Shown: positions 11,071 to 23,105, counted from the stretch's first letter. The stretch: 64,000 nt of DNA from Laccaria trichodermophora (GCA_018417955.1 JACTVC010000028.1:496001-560000), one strand, 5' to 3'. A program made the numbers and translations. The notes: generated from the sequence alone by a model not told the origin.

Positions 11071-11885
11071 GGTGGAACCAAGGGGGTGGCGGAACGTGGA
11101 TTTTGCATATACAGTCCCAAAAAAAATTAGGACACCCTTGGCGTACCCCCCCTCCCTTACGCCCCCCCAAAAAAGGAAATTTTCCAAGTTCCTATGTCAA
11201 AAACATAAAATTTCCAGGTTCCTATGTCAAAAACATTTTAGTTTCTACGTGCAACGACGCTTCATCCCATAGCCGTACAGGTCTAACATCCGAGACTTCA
11301 CTCCACAGCTAACCTTGTGGTTTTAGTTCTTTTTCTTGCACCTCTGGATGTTGCTGCTGCGGCGTATTGTGTGTGTACGTGGTGTACTTGCCCGTACTTA
11401 CACAGCAAGAAGGGTCTGGTGGAGTTAGTAGGCTCACGCCACACAAGAGGGAAAAAACAAGCGGGGCCTCCACACGCATGCGAGCACGGGGTCTTCCCGT
11501 AGCCAAGCTTGTTTTGGCCCGGGGGTGGCAAACAGCGGGACTCAACGAACGGCGCGCAAACCTGAAGAATGGATCGTTAGCATCACACCTCAGGAAAGGG
11601 GTGAACCCGGGGTACATACAGGATGCAGCGTGCAGCGTGAACCCATCCGGGCATTACAAAGATGTTTGTTGATTTTGGTTTGGACAATTTGGGCAGAAAA
11701 TATGTAGATCTGGTATTTGATGTACATCTGAACTCCCTAACTTGTTTCCGAGCATCGTTTGGGGTTATTGAAAGGACTTTTTAAAGTATGTCCCATAAAA
11801 AAATTCAACCCCCTAGCAGAGCCCCCCCCCCTAACCCTATATGCGGGATCCACGTTCCGCCACCCCCTTGGGTGGAACTCCGAGT
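11071..11885. repeat. Inverted pair of a GC-rich terminal motif
   Basis: GGGGGTGGCGGAACGTGGA occurs near 11082-11100 and in inverse near 11850-11868, followed inward on both sides by a GCATATA-type stretch and C-rich blocks. The arrangement looks like the ends of a small, decayed TIR element of about 0.8 kb. Just inside the left end, GTTCCTATGTCAAAAACAT is tandemly doubled (about 11190-11240). No transposase and no convincing target-site duplication were found. It may instead be two separate insertions of one repeat. Confidence 0.45.
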
Positions 11886-12075
11886 GAGAGCTTGGCCCTG
11901 GCACCGTGGTCAATCCAAACATCCGGTGCTGATCTCCGTCTTTGCTGAGCGCTGACCTGATGCCTGAAAAGACCGCGCGCTACTTTCTTGAAAAAAAGAA
12001 TAGAAGGACCCCTTGACGTTCAACATATCGCACCGGCTGAATTGAAAAAAGAGCAATGAACACAATGAACCGAGA

Positions 12076-12168
12076 TAGCAGCAACTCGTTTCGATCGAGT
12101 GACCTCGGGGTCTGACATCGATTGGTAGAAATATGGGCCCCGCGCGCTTCCAACTGCGCCATGCTGCT
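12076..12168 (-). tRNA. tRNA-Met(CAT), initiator type, with 20-nt intron
   Basis: On the minus strand the 93-nt region folds as a tRNA. Acceptor stem AGCAGCA/TGCTGCT with an A1:U72 pair; D arm GCGC/GCGC with an 8-nt loop; anticodon stem CGGGG/CCCCG; loop CCCATA plus A with anticodon CAT; T arm ACTCG/CGAGT with loop ATCGAAA. The A1:U72 pair and the A-rich T loop (A54, A60) are hallmarks of eukaryotic initiator tRNA. A 20-nt insert after position 37 (TTTCTACC...GTCAG) is in the standard tRNA intron position. The mature length is 73 nt. It may be the host initiator gene or one of several copies. Confidence 0.85.
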
Positions 12169-12229
12169 AATAAGCGTGGGTTTAATCTTATGAATATTAC
12201 CTACCATGTGTTTAGCTCTCACACTGGTC

Positions 12230-14254
12230 AACATCCTCCCCACACGCAAGATGGACACATTTCGGATTCCAGCACGGTATCCCTTCATCCCCTTCTCCTC
12301 ACTCTACCCTTCCTCGGACATCAAAGTGACGGGACCCCTCTGCATCACTTTTTTTGTGCGTTCCAAATTGCCAATTATCAGCCTACCCACCAATGGGATA
12401 TTCCAGGATTTGGCGGACGCGCTCCCCCTGGCGTAGAGCCGGAATGGCGTTTGGGGAAATGTCAGGGCTTTGGAAAGCCATGTGTGTGGTTCTGTAGGCG
12501 GTTGGCGGATGTGGATATGAGGCTACAAACCTCGTTGAGTAGGCGGAGATCCTCCATAACGATCCAGTCCACCGTTTGTACAAGCACGAGGAGTCGAAGG
12601 TTGAAGCGCGTTGAAACGTTGAAGACCTAGCATCGCGCGTTTTGCGACAGAGAGGGATCGGCGTGAGCACTTGTAGCGCATGCTGCCTGCCACACATACT
12701 TCGGACTTCTATTCATCGCCCTTTCCTCCTTTCGTACCCTCACTCCCCACCCACCCGAGTTCAGAACCTGAATAAGGGTACTCTGCAAGTCCTCCGCAAC
12801 AACTGATTCCACCCTCCCCAACGATTTTCCGCCATTCTCCACGACTACCTCCCGTCATTCTCCACAACAACTCGCCGCTGCTTTCCACAATGACGTTGGT
12901 CCCTTCCTTAAGCAACGGCCCAAGCTCGCTCTCGTTCTAGGAGTTTATTCGCAGGCTTCGGAGGATGTAGAATGGGAGAACTGGGCTCCTCATAATCGAG
13001 CTCGTCGGATTCTAGTGTCGGATCTCTATTACCCTCAAGCAGTGAGCCCAAGGCCATTCATTGAACACGGAGCTTGCAATTGTTATGTAAGAAGACGCTT
13101 TCCCCGCCAATACACCACCCACAAAGGCCGTCCCATGCCCTGCCCCCTCTTCCCCCCCAGGAGCCTCAGCATCATCTACGCCTCGAATATTTCCACGAGA
13201 CCAAACAGCCATCTGCGTTCTGCATGAGAGGAAATCGTTTGGTGAGCTGGTGCGGACCTCAAACCTCTTGAGCACGGCATGAAAGAGAATCCCGCCACTC
13301 ACCCTACTCCCTCTTCGGACTTCCTGCCTGCAATCCTGGAGTTGGGAGGTGCTTTTGCGCATCTAGACTCTTCCATCCACAATGACAACTCTGCACCCAA
13401 TCGCTACACATCGTAAACAGGTCTCCAAACACGTCATCCCCGTGCTCCCTCGTCAACGCAGACAACTCGTCCGGGGGTGCCCGTCACTCGGTCGACGTCG
13501 GCCATGGTCGGCCCCAGAGGGAGGCACAGGCACCATTATGTTTGACGATCATGAGAGGAGGACCCTCACTCTACCAAGTCACTTGGATCCATGTGTCTGT
13601 TGTACTCACGCGTCCCCTGACTCGACGAAACAACTTCCCAACTATATCCTGGATCAGGGCCTATGCCTACAAGCATGCCGCCGACTTTTTGGTCCGATGA
13701 CTTTGGGTAGTTGGCTCTGCTCGCATCACCGGCACCTGTCTAGGTGGCAGACTACGCATCCGAGGACGGCTGAGAACTAGTCTATAGGGAACAGCACCGT
13801 CCTCCCAGGCTTTTCCGCAAAACATTGCCATTTTTGCAGGCAGTCATGTCCCTGCCATCTGGGGAGACAGTTACTGTCCACATCAGTCCATGGGGCCTAG
13901 CGGTGTTTTACTGAGTGCTTTTGAGCCTAACAATGTATCACACCTCGAACCTTCAATTCATGAAATTCGTCCTCACATTCTACCTGCGCCCGTGATACCA
14001 TCCTACGCCACGGGTCTCTATGCCTTCAACACACCGGGCTTCCTTCTCCTGCAGCAGACTTGGTTTATTTAACACACTACGCCTAAGCTCACAGAGTTTG
14101 TTCGCTTGATATTGGGTGTTCGTTATTTCTTTGCCGGTTACTTACGCCAAGGTTCAATCTCTTCTCCTTCAGGCTTCTTTTGCTTGAAGACTTGTTAGTT
14201 ACTCTAATGAATTACAAACAGCGGAATGAGAATATTTTTGTCGAGGCGAACATC
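12230..14254. repeat. Duplicated spacer downstream of WD40-like copy A
   Basis: About 2 kb shared, diverged, with 15780-17914 and partly with 37351-38777 (for example TCCTCACTCTACC and CAGCCTACCCACCA). It is the 3' flank of the WD40-like gene copies and part of their tandem unit. On the minus strand both copies can encode MEDLRLLNEVCSLISTSAN, which I do not recognise. Otherwise I see no intact gene. Confidence 0.5.
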
Positions 14255-15608
14255 CTACTCCTCCCCGATCCACCATTTGGGACCAGGCTCATTTTGCTGC
14301 AGGTCCCACTCGTAGATTGCTCCAGCAAGTTCAGCATATAAAGTTCCCCCACTTGGATCAAAGCAAAGCCCACCCACTTCCATGTGCCACTTGTAGAGCT
14401 CTTCTAAGGGAAGACTTTCTTCCGTCTCAAACGACGTCGCATCGATCACATGAATGGTATCAAGATGGGAGATATTATCATGCTAAGGATTCAGACCACC
14501 TGATTGAGAGGTCTGGATATCAGAATGTGAACATCAGACGCACATCTACAAAGGCCAGAGCTTCTTTTGCTGATTTTCCGCTGCTGAATTGAAGATATGG
14601 TGCACAGTGCTGGTGGGTTCTGGCCTCAGGGACTTCCGAACCCATGAATGTCTTGAGAGGAACTTTGCTTCGGATATCCCAAACAGACACTCTGCCGCGA
14701 ACTGTAGCCATAGCAAATTTGGACCCATCAGCAGAAAATGCAAGTTCTGGCACATAGATCTGGATTACTTCCGGGACCTCGGGATTGGGAATAGAGATGC
14801 AGGTAACGAAGGAAAAGTCTGTGCCACCACAATCCGAATAGTGAAACTCAATTGTTTCGTCGTGTTGTTCTCCCTCCGAATCCGCGTTTACGAAAATGCG
14901 CCCGTCAGGGGATAGCATGACTTGGGAAACACATTAGAGCAGGTTCAACACGACTGCATAATTTTTTTGAACAAACCGGGACAATATTCGAGCTCTGATC
15001 CAATGGTCGTCAAACCCCCCCGCAAAAGTGATCCCCAATGCATTATGCGTGGATTTTATCGGCTCCAGTTCAAAAATATCAAAGTGAAGATGATCAACGC
15101 AATCATCGAAATCCCACAAAAGGGGACCAACACGATGATGGGAGCAGATTTCGTGAATTGATAGGTGTAGATAGTCGGAAAAAGTCTCATCTTTGTACCT
15201 TGCGAATAGTAGGATCCGATTTCCTTTGATGGGGACGATGGACATTCGTATCAAATCAAGCGACGGATCTTTCGGGACAACGATTCGTGGCTTGAACGCA
15301 AGTAGTGAGTTGTATACGAATTTCTCAATGAGCGGCATGTGAATTCACCTCATGTTTTGCCAAGGGATGGATATTGTGCTCGAATATCGTATCGTCCCGG
15401 TGGTAATAAATGATTCCCTTTCGAAGAGGACAATGAAGGTTGTAAATTTGAGATTCCTCGTCGTGACCAGCCTCGAATCTGCGGCCCCATCATGGTGCCA
15501 TTCAAACTTAGATACAGATAAGGAAACAGATTCTCACAATTTTTGGACAACAAGGATGGTCTTTCTGGGAATCCTCGACTTTAGCAATGACGAAGGCGGT
15601 TCATCCAT
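14255..15608 (-). pseudogene. WD40-like family copy A, frameshifted
   Basis: Exon 1 starts at the ATG 15608 (MDEPPSSLLKSRIPRK); after an intron ending GGGCCGCAG the frame continues HNLHCPLRKGII and similar motifs. The later exons hold LSPDGRIF, AFSADGSKFAMAT, GRVSVWDIRSKVPL and the last exon IDATSFETEE to WDLQQNEPG, ending at 14255. The family is a roughly 395-aa WD40-like protein with one clear repeat ending in VWD and a second ending in EWD. Compared with copies B and D, about 90 nt are missing after FDDHW (near 15000). This leaves the next splice junction in the wrong phase, so the frame hits a stop. Function unknown; the intact copies are E and F. Confidence 0.7.
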
Positions 15609-15645
15609 TGATGGCTGGTGGGAATACGGAAGGAACGATGCTCTG

Positions 15646-15660
15646 CCATATAAGCGCGCG
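15646..15660 (-). promoter_or_regulatory. Conserved TATA-type core promoter of copy A
   Basis: CGCGCGCTTATATGG (minus strand), about 40 bp upstream of the ATG 15608. The same block lies upstream of copies B (22888-22902), C (41837-41850, one base different) and G (54994-55004, partly changed). This suggests a conserved core promoter in this subfamily. Confidence 0.5.
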
Positions 15661-15779
15661 CTGAGCATGTCGCAATTTGCCGATCACGAGATCAAATCAC
15701 TCAGTACTCAACGTTCAACTTTCTACCACCGTTTAGATGGACGACTGGTCAGTCGCAGTTCTTCAGAAATCAACACGTC

Positions 15780-17914
15780 ACGACAACCCTCCTTACACGC
15801 AAGGTGGACCACGGTATCCCTCCATCCCCTTCTCCTCACTCTACCTTTCCTCCGACCTCAAAGCAACGGCGCCCCTCTACTACATTCCCTCCCTCGCGTG
15901 TTCCAACTATCAGCCTACCCACCAATGGGATATTCAAGGATTTGGTGAACGTGCTCCCTGGCATAGAGCGGGAATGGCGCTTGGGGCAATGTCAGGGCTT
16001 TGGAAAGCTATGTGTGTGATTTTGTAGGAGGTTGGCGGATGTGGATATCAGGCTACAAACCTCGTTGAGTAGGCGAAGATCCTCCATAACCATGCAATCC
16101 ACCGTTTGTGCAAGCACGAGGAGTGGATACGAACCCTACAGCGCTAGACACTCCCAAGGAAGTGACCAAGTTCGAAGAGCTCGTACCGCGCGTTGGGGAC
16201 AGATGGGGGGCCGAGTGAGTACTTGTACTGCATGCTCCCTGCCACTGGCACATGCTTCGGACTCCTATTCATCGCCCTTTCCTGCCTTGGTACACTCACA
16301 CCCCGCCCACACGGATGTTAAATCTTAACAAGTGGACTCTGCAAGTCCTACACAATAACTGATTTCAACTTCCCCAACAATTTTCCGCTGGCATTCTCCA
16401 CAACTACCTCCTGACATCTTTAGCGACGGACGACAATAATGGGTTCAGGCTGGGTTTTGCAGACGGTTACGAAGTCCTCTGTTGCGCCCATTTTTCCCTT
16501 GCAACGGGAGTCGATCTGATGCCGCCTGCCTTTTCTGGCGTCTCAAACATCTTAAGCACGGCATGAAAGCGAATCTCGCCATGTCACCTACTCCCTCTTC
16601 CTGCCCGCCATCCTGGAGCAATCCTGGAGTTGAGAGGTGCTTTTGCGAATGATCTAGACTCTTCCGTCCGCAATGACAACTCTGTAATCAATTGCTACAT
16701 CGTAAACAGGTCTCCGAATCACATGATCATTCCCGTTCTCCGTCGTGAATGCAGACAACTCGTCCTAGGGGGCCCGTCACTCGGTCGATGTCGGCCATGC
16801 ATGGCAGAGGGAGGCACAAGCGCCATTGTGTTCGACAATCATCATCAGAGGACCCTCACTCTGCTTAGTCACTTGGATGCACGCGTCTGTTGTACTCACG
16901 CGTCCCCTGACTCGACGAAACAACTTCTTAACTATATCCTGGATCAGGGCTTATGCCTTTGAGCATGCCGCCGACTTTTTGGTTCGACGACTATAGGGAG
17001 TCAGTGGCTCTGCCTGCATCACCAGCACCTGTAGGTGGCAGACTACGCATCCGAGGAAGGCTGAGAACCAGTCTATAGGGAACACCACCGTGCTCCAAGG
17101 CCTTTCCGCAAAACATCGCCATTTTTGAACACCGGTCATGTCGCTGGTATCTGGGGAGACAATTTCAAACGAGAGCCGACTGGATGGTCTCGGCACAAGG
17201 GGTCATATTACTCTCACTTTCGCCCTCGACCTCGACAGAAGCATGCACCTCCGCCAGACCCCCTCCTGCACCTAGTAATCAACGTAGCAGACGATGACAC
17301 GAATTTCAGATTGGCACAAGTCTGAGTTTGTTCGCAGGGCTTTTGGGGGAGGGAAGGTGCGCGCACGGTGCGGCGCTTCATGAAGGGATTGAGATTCGAG
17401 GCAGGATGTGGGGAGCTAGGATCTAGGCTAAGACGACGATTTGTTTATGGAAAAGCTCAGAAGCGTCCAAAGCCGACCGTCATGTGAATTACTTTCTTCA
17501 AAGTTCAAGCACATTCAACTTGAAAGAAATAGGGTTCCACTCATGAGGCTAGACTGGTTCGGGACTCGCCTGCCTAGCGGCGTTTTACTGAGCGCTTTTG
17601 AGCCTCAGACTTTCAATTCATGAGATTCGTCCTCTGTGCCCGTGATACCACCCTCCGCCACGGGTCTCTATGCCTTCAACGCATCGGGCTTCCTTCTCCT
17701 GCAGCGGACTTGGTTTATTTATTACACTACGCCGAAGCTCACAGAGTTTGTTCGCTTGATCTTGGGTGTTCATTATTCTTTTTGCCGGTACTTACGCCAA
17801 GGTTGATCCAATTTCAATCTCTTCTCCTTCAGGCTTCTTTTGCTTGAACACTTGTTAGTTGATCTAATGAACTACAAACAGCGGAATAACAGTATTTTTG
17901 TCGAGGCGAACATC
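15780..17914. repeat. Duplicated spacer downstream of WD40-like copy B
   Basis: Second copy of the unit described at 12230-14254, with many substitutions and small indels. Short coding-like stretches are shared in both copies but are interrupted. No gene is called. Confidence 0.5.
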
Positions 17915-18375
17915 CTACTCCTCCCCGATCCACCATTCGGCACCAGGCTCGTTTTTCCGCAGGTCCCATTCATAGAGTGTTCCAGCAAGTTCAGCATATA
18001 AAGTTCCCCCACTTGGATCGAAGAAAAGCCCACCCATTAATCTGAGCTCGTGGTTTGCTTCTAAGGGAAGACTTTCTTGTGTCTCAAACGATGTCGCATC
18101 GATCACATGAATGGTTTCAAGATGGGAGATAGTATCATGCTAAGGATTCAGACCACCTAATTGAGAGGTACGGATATCAGAATGTGAACATCAGACGTAC
18201 ACCTACAAATGCCAGAGCTTCTTTTGCTGATTTCCCGCTGCTGAATTGAAGATATCGTGCATTCCAATTGTGGTCTCTAAATCTGCACATAGGGACTTCC
18301 GAATCCATGAATGTCTTGAAAGGAACTTTGCTTCGGATATCCCAAATAGACACAATGCCGTGAACCGTAGCCATA

Positions 18376-18787
18376 CAGTCATCCACCAGCCAATGAGACG
18401 CCACCATCATTTGAGACACTTTTGCCTACCTAATATCTCACTCAATACTACACCAATATTTACAAAATAAATTGTAACATGTATTAAAAGCTCATATCTA
18501 CCACTCTACAAAGTTTGGATGCAGTCAAGGCAATATTGACGGTGTTGTGGAGTTTTCAAAATGGACTGTTTTTCGGAAGTAGCCGAAATACAGTCACACC
18601 ACTCATTGAGACACCCATAATATTGGTTTTTCTTCATGAAAAGTTGTTCAAACATTCTGAAACTTGGCACAGTTATAAAAGGGTATTTATCTCAGAGTTT
18701 CATGTAGTTTTTGGAGTGAAAGGTTGTGCTTAAATTTGTTGAAGCTAATTTTTCAATTTCGGTGTCTCATTAGCTGGTGGATGACTG
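18376..18787. mobile_element. Mariner-like MITE (412 bp) in copy B
   Basis: Terminal inverted repeats of 27 bp begin CAGTCATCCACCAGC, with two mismatches between the ends. The element is flanked by TA on both sides (18374-18375 and 18788-18789). Copy A keeps the uninterrupted site GCCATAGCAA, so the insertion and TA duplication are directly visible. CAGT termini and a TA target are typical of Tc1/mariner elements. No transposase is encoded. Confidence 0.82.
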
Positions 18788-20144
18788 TAGCAAGCTTGGA
18801 CCCATCAGCAGAAAATGCAAGTTCTGGTGCCTCGATCCGATTTATCGGGACCTCGAGATTGGGAATAGAGATGCAGGTTACGAAGGAAAAGTCTGTGCCA
18901 CCACAATCTGAATAGTGAATGTCAATTGTTTCGTTGTCTTGTTCTCTCTCCAAATCCGCGTTTACGAAAATGCGCCCGTCAGGGGATAGCATGACTTGGG
19001 AAACACATTAGAGCAGGTTCAACACGACTGCATAATTTTTTTGGACAAACCGGGACTATCTTCGAGCGCTGAGTTCGACCTGAGCTTTAGAAAGTCTATT
19101 TTCGCGGACTCAATCAGAGTAAAATTATCCGAGGTATCAGTTTCAGTAGCAGAGATGTCGAACAGCTTCCAATGGTCGTCAAACCGCCTCCCAAAAGTGA
19201 TCCCCAATGCATTGTGCGTGGATTTTATCAGCTCCAGTTCAAAAATATCAAAGTGAAGACGATCAACGCAACCATTGAAAACCCACAAAACGGGACCAAC
19301 ACGATGATGCCAGTGGGAGCAGATTTCGTGAATTGATAGGTGTAAGTAGTGGGATCCAGCCTTTTTCTCTATGTGTGTGTATGTCAATGATTATTCGGAG
19401 ATAATCTAACGATCACGTTACATGACGATAGTATGTAGACCGGGACTTTTCGTGGGTATGAGCTACCTAAACTACGTAACTGTCCTGCCGTTTATGCCCG
19501 CTTTCGTGACTTTCCGTTTGTAACACTAATCAGGACTTTCAGGGGGGCCCATGGCTTAACCCTTACAAGTGTAGGAACTCGATCGCTTCTTTTACTCCCT
19601 GAGCTACCTTATCACCACACCTAGATCTCACGGCACACCATCATGTGGCTATCGCCGGCAGGCATTCTTGTGGGGAAACCCCCTAACCCTGTAAGACTAA
19701 CCCCATTTGACCTTAGTTCTTTCCTCAAGCAGAGGCCTCACGCCCCCTCAGATTTTCGTTCAGGCCTAATCGGTAGATGTGTGGAATAACCCAACTCTTC
19801 GGCATATTGGTGTTTGTTGATCGGCAAGGGGACTGGTTTACCAGCCTCAACTCCGTGATTTTCGCACATCATTTGTCAGCCACTAGGGCCCGTCCCAAGC
19901 CTTCCAGTCTGCTTCTTCGGCAAATCTTCTTTTTCCAAGACAAGCTTTAGACCCGTGCCTACGGCACGGCACTCGCTAACGCTCGGCCGTTCCTCCAGCA
20001 CTGGTCACAGCTTGCCGGGGGCACGCCCCCTGGACCCCCTGGTACACATGTTTAATCCTAGTTCTGGTACACATGTTCAATTTTGGCTCTTCTTACATCT
20101 CAATCAAAATAAAGTTACATTTATCAGTACTTTTACCATTTACA

Positions 20145-21302
20145 TCAATCTAATAATACCTCTGGATAGACTACATTTCGTGTTACAGTTTGTTGTGAAC
20201 CATCTTTAAAGAGAACTTTGATACGGTTGCTTGATGTGCAATGTGAAAGAGCCACATAAAGTTGTCCATGTGTAAACACTGGGGTCCGAACATCCAGTCC
20301 TAAATGTTTCACTGACTGTCCCTGAGATTTGTTGATTGTCATGCAAAAGGCCAGGCAAACAGGAAATTGCCTTCTGCATAACTGGAATGGAAGTTCACCA
20401 TTTGAAGGCTCAAATCTTATGTGGGGAATGAATGCTGTGTGTCCTGCAAATTCTCCTCCCAGAATGCGTACTTCTAAAACTTGGGAAGAGGCATGGGTGA
20501 GGATTGCCTGGGTTCCATTGCATTGTCCATTTGCTGGATCAATATTTCGAAGGATCATTATTGGTGCACCTATCTTGAGTTTCAATTTTGCTAGAGGCAT
20601 TCCACTAAGGTTGATGGAATTGAGGTATTCTACTGGGTATTCAAATTCACCATCCACACCTCCTTCTCTCATAACAGAGTCTGCTGAGTGAAATGTTAAT
20701 TCATTTCCACGCATGCGTTGAAGTATAGTTTCATTGAGATCATCAACATCATCATTCCGAGCTGTCAAAATGGTCTGATCAAGGAAATACTGATGCCAGA
20801 GCTCCAGTGGTGGCTTTTCTAGAGGTGGAATCTTTACTTTTCCATCTAGACAGCATGTGCCAAATACTGGCAGTGCTACAGTACTCTTTGATAATCTCTC
20901 ACATTTCCAATGTAAAGCATCACACTTAGAGCATATTATATTCATTCTACCCAGTTTAAGCTTTTCACACTGAGCCTCAACCACAGGCAAGTAAGCAGGT
21001 GGGAGGATAACAGAAGCAGCAGGAACAGCAGCAGCAGCAGCAGGAATAGCAGGGTGGTCAGCAGGTGGAACAGCAGCAACTAAAGGAGCAGGTACAGGAA
21101 GAGGATGATCAGGAAGAGGTGCAGGAGAAGGCTGCCTTCTGCCTCTCCTTCCAGGTTGCGCAGGTTCATGAGCAGGTGCTCTCCCTCTCCCCCTCCTCCC
21201 TCTTGCTCCTACAGGCTGAGGAAGAGGTAGAGCTGCAGCCAATGCCTGTAAATGAGCAGGTAAGTGTGGATACTGAATACCATTTTGGTTAGGGTGCCCC
21301 AT
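20145..21302 (-). pseudogene. Helitron PIF1-like helicase, C-terminal part
   Basis: The open frame ends with late motifs of PIF1-like Helitron helicases: ILTARNDDVDDLNE, KIGAPIMILRNIDP, CNGTQAIL, FCMTINKSQGQS and GQLYVALSHCTSS. Its N-terminal half is a low-complexity Pro/Ala/Gly/Arg segment instead of the Walker motifs and Rep domain, so the encoded protein lacks ATPase and nuclease activity. The P/A-rich part may come from the Helitron N-terminus fused by an internal deletion. It is part of the insertion in copy B. Confidence 0.75.
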
Positions 21303-21362
21303 ATTCTGGAAAAAAGCTTGTTAGACAGATAGAAAATAGCCTAATGGTTTTTCTTACCACAT

Positions 21363-21962
21363 CTACCATAGCAGCAGGTGGAAATAGAGGTGGAGGGGCA
21401 GCAAGGGGGGCAGCATGAGCCTAAAAGATATATTAAATATTAGAAAAAGAGATATAACTCTGCAACCTACCTGATTTTGCAAATTACCCACTTGTGCAGC
21501 CATCCCAGGAGTAAGGTGAAGAATTTGACCATTATATAGAACCTCAACAAATGGATCATCACCTACAGGACCTTGAGGAATTTGAAGAGGAGCAACAGGG
21601 GGTGGAATAGGGAAAGGAAGAATAAAAGGTACACCACCAACAGCAGGATTTTGAGGTGTTCTCCTATGCTCAGGACTTTCCAACATCCTTCCTTGATGCT
21701 CTCTTGCCCTCTCAATATTTCTATGCCTTTGTGGAGTATTAGGAGGAGAATCCCTGGAGAATAAATGATAGTTAAGTAATAAAGGCAGGGAGCAAAAGAA
21801 ATATCCTACATCAAGACCAAAAGGACAACTAAAGCATATATTCTGATTAGCCAAAAAAAAGAGAAAAGATCCACATATTGAAGCAACTAACCAATCAGCA
21901 AAACCTTGTGAAATCTTATCATCAAAAGTGATCAGAAGCAATCCAAGTGGACAAAATGTCAA
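21363..21962 (-). pseudogene. Proline-rich N-terminal remnant of the Helitron
   Basis: Open on the minus strand, with SPPNTPQRHRNIERAREHQG and a P/A/V-rich tail. It lies immediately upstream of the helicase remnant and looks like the N-terminal low-complexity part of a Helitron polyprotein, cut by introns or decay. The assignment rests mainly on position. Confidence 0.35.
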
Positions 21963-22887
21963 TTGAAGGTGTCTAAAAATAGTTGAAGGCTTTCCATAAT
22001 GATCAAGATGTTATCCAAAAACTTACAAAATAATGTATCAGAGTTCGTGGTGGTTTGTGGAAAAGTGAGGCAGGAGGAGCAGCCTGAAGCCGTGTTGAGA
22101 AGTCTCGTGAGGGTGTGAACTGCTTAGTAAAATAGAGCTGAATTTGTCAGCCATCAATCCTTTGTGTTTTCATGTATAGATAAGAGGAGTAAACGTGGCC
22201 ATGATATCATTGTGATCGGGGGGCATGGGTACGTCATATTCGGCATCAGGGTCTATACAACAGACCGTGTCACCTTCCCATACACCTGACCCGTCTCGGT
22301 GTCTCCCGGGGGCGTTGAATGCACATGGTGTCTAAGTTGTTTTCCACATGCGGGGGATCGAACTTGAGACCTTGCGGACCCAAGCCAGACAAACGATGGT
22401 GCCACCTGAGCCACCGTGCCCCTTTTCTCTATGTACTTTGCGAATAGTAGGATCCGATTTCCTTTGGTGGGGACGAAGGACATTCGTACCAAATCAAGCG
22501 ACGGATATTTCGGGACAACGATTCGTGGCTTGAAGGCATTGAACGTGTGAGTTGTATACGAATGTCTCAATGAGTGGCATGTGAATTCACCTCATGTTTT
22601 GCCAAGGGATGGATATTGTGCTCGAATATCGTATGGTCCCGGTGATAACAAATGATTCCCTTTCCTCGGAAGAGGACAATGAGGGTCTTGAATTTGAGAT
22701 TCCGTGTAATGTGTGAATCTGCAAGGCAAAAAATAGTGTTCAAACCTCGGTCCATATGTATACTACAAAAGATTCTCACAAGTTGGGGTCAAAGATAACG
22801 GTCTTTCTGGGAATTCTTGACTTCAGCAATGGTGAAGGCGGTTCAGCCATTGATGGCTGATGAGAATACGGAATGAACAATGCTCTG

Positions 22888-22902
22888 CCATATAAGCGCG
22901 CG
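22888..22902 (-). promoter_or_regulatory. Conserved TATA-type core promoter of copy B
   Basis: Same CGCGCGCTTATATGG block as upstream of copy A, about 40 bp from the ATG at 22850. Confidence 0.5.
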
Positions 22903-23105
22903 CTGCGCAAGCTTGTCGGAGTTAGACGACGTTAGTAACGTTACTACTGGCGAAGGGACATTATCGTTACGTGGTTTTTGCTGTGGAACCGCTGATCCTC
23001 AACAAGCGCAGGTGTTGCTCACAGCATAACATAAACACTTTAAATTTGAAATCGCCTGTTGAGTGTCAGGTTCTACAAAAGATCTATTGAACTTTACCCA
23101 TTTCA

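Larger units (their letters stand above)
19947..22000 (-). mobile_element. Helitron fragment, internally deleted
   Basis: On the minus strand the 3' end carries the hairpin GTGCCGTAGGCAC followed by GGGTCTAA, which fits the Helitron 3' terminus (hairpin then CTRR). Upstream lies the helicase C-terminus (20145-21302). The Rep/HUH region and the N-terminal half of the helicase are absent. The 5' boundary is not defined; 22000 is approximate. Confidence 0.6.
19375..22420 (-). mobile_element. tRNA-derived SINE insertion with an internal Helitron fragment
   Basis: The insert in copy B is bounded by a target duplication: CCTTTTTCTCTATGT at 19360-19374 and CCTTTTCTCTATGT at 22421-22434 (one base shorter). 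On the minus strand the head has perfect pol III boxes: A box TGGCTCAGGTGG (22402-22413) and B box GTTCGATCC (22355-22363). The far end terminates in an AC-repeat tail (about 19375-19385). This is how a SINE inserts by target-primed reverse transcription. At 3 kb it is far too long for a SINE; the Helitron-type sequence inside suggests a later insertion. The body outside the Helitron part is unrecognised. Confidence 0.65.
17915..22850 (-). pseudogene. WD40-like family copy B, split by two insertions
   Basis: Fragments in gene order: exon 1 at 22850 (MAEPPSPLLKSRIPRK) and adjoining sequence to about 22435; then 19374-18790 with LHLSIHEICS, KLFDISATETDTSDNF and LSPDGRIFVNAD; then 18375-17915 with IVSIWDIRSKVPFKTF and the last exon IDATSFETQE to WDLRKNEPG. 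The middle is interrupted by a 3.05-kb SINE/Helitron insertion and by a 412-bp MITE inside the WD repeat (after AFSADGSKLAT). It corresponds to copy A but keeps the segment deleted there. It cannot make a full protein. Confidence 0.7.

Noticed and set aside
12133..12630. 165-codon + frame over the tRNA-Met and spacer
   Set aside because: It overlaps the tRNA gene and a decayed duplicated spacer; the frame is not preserved in the second copy.
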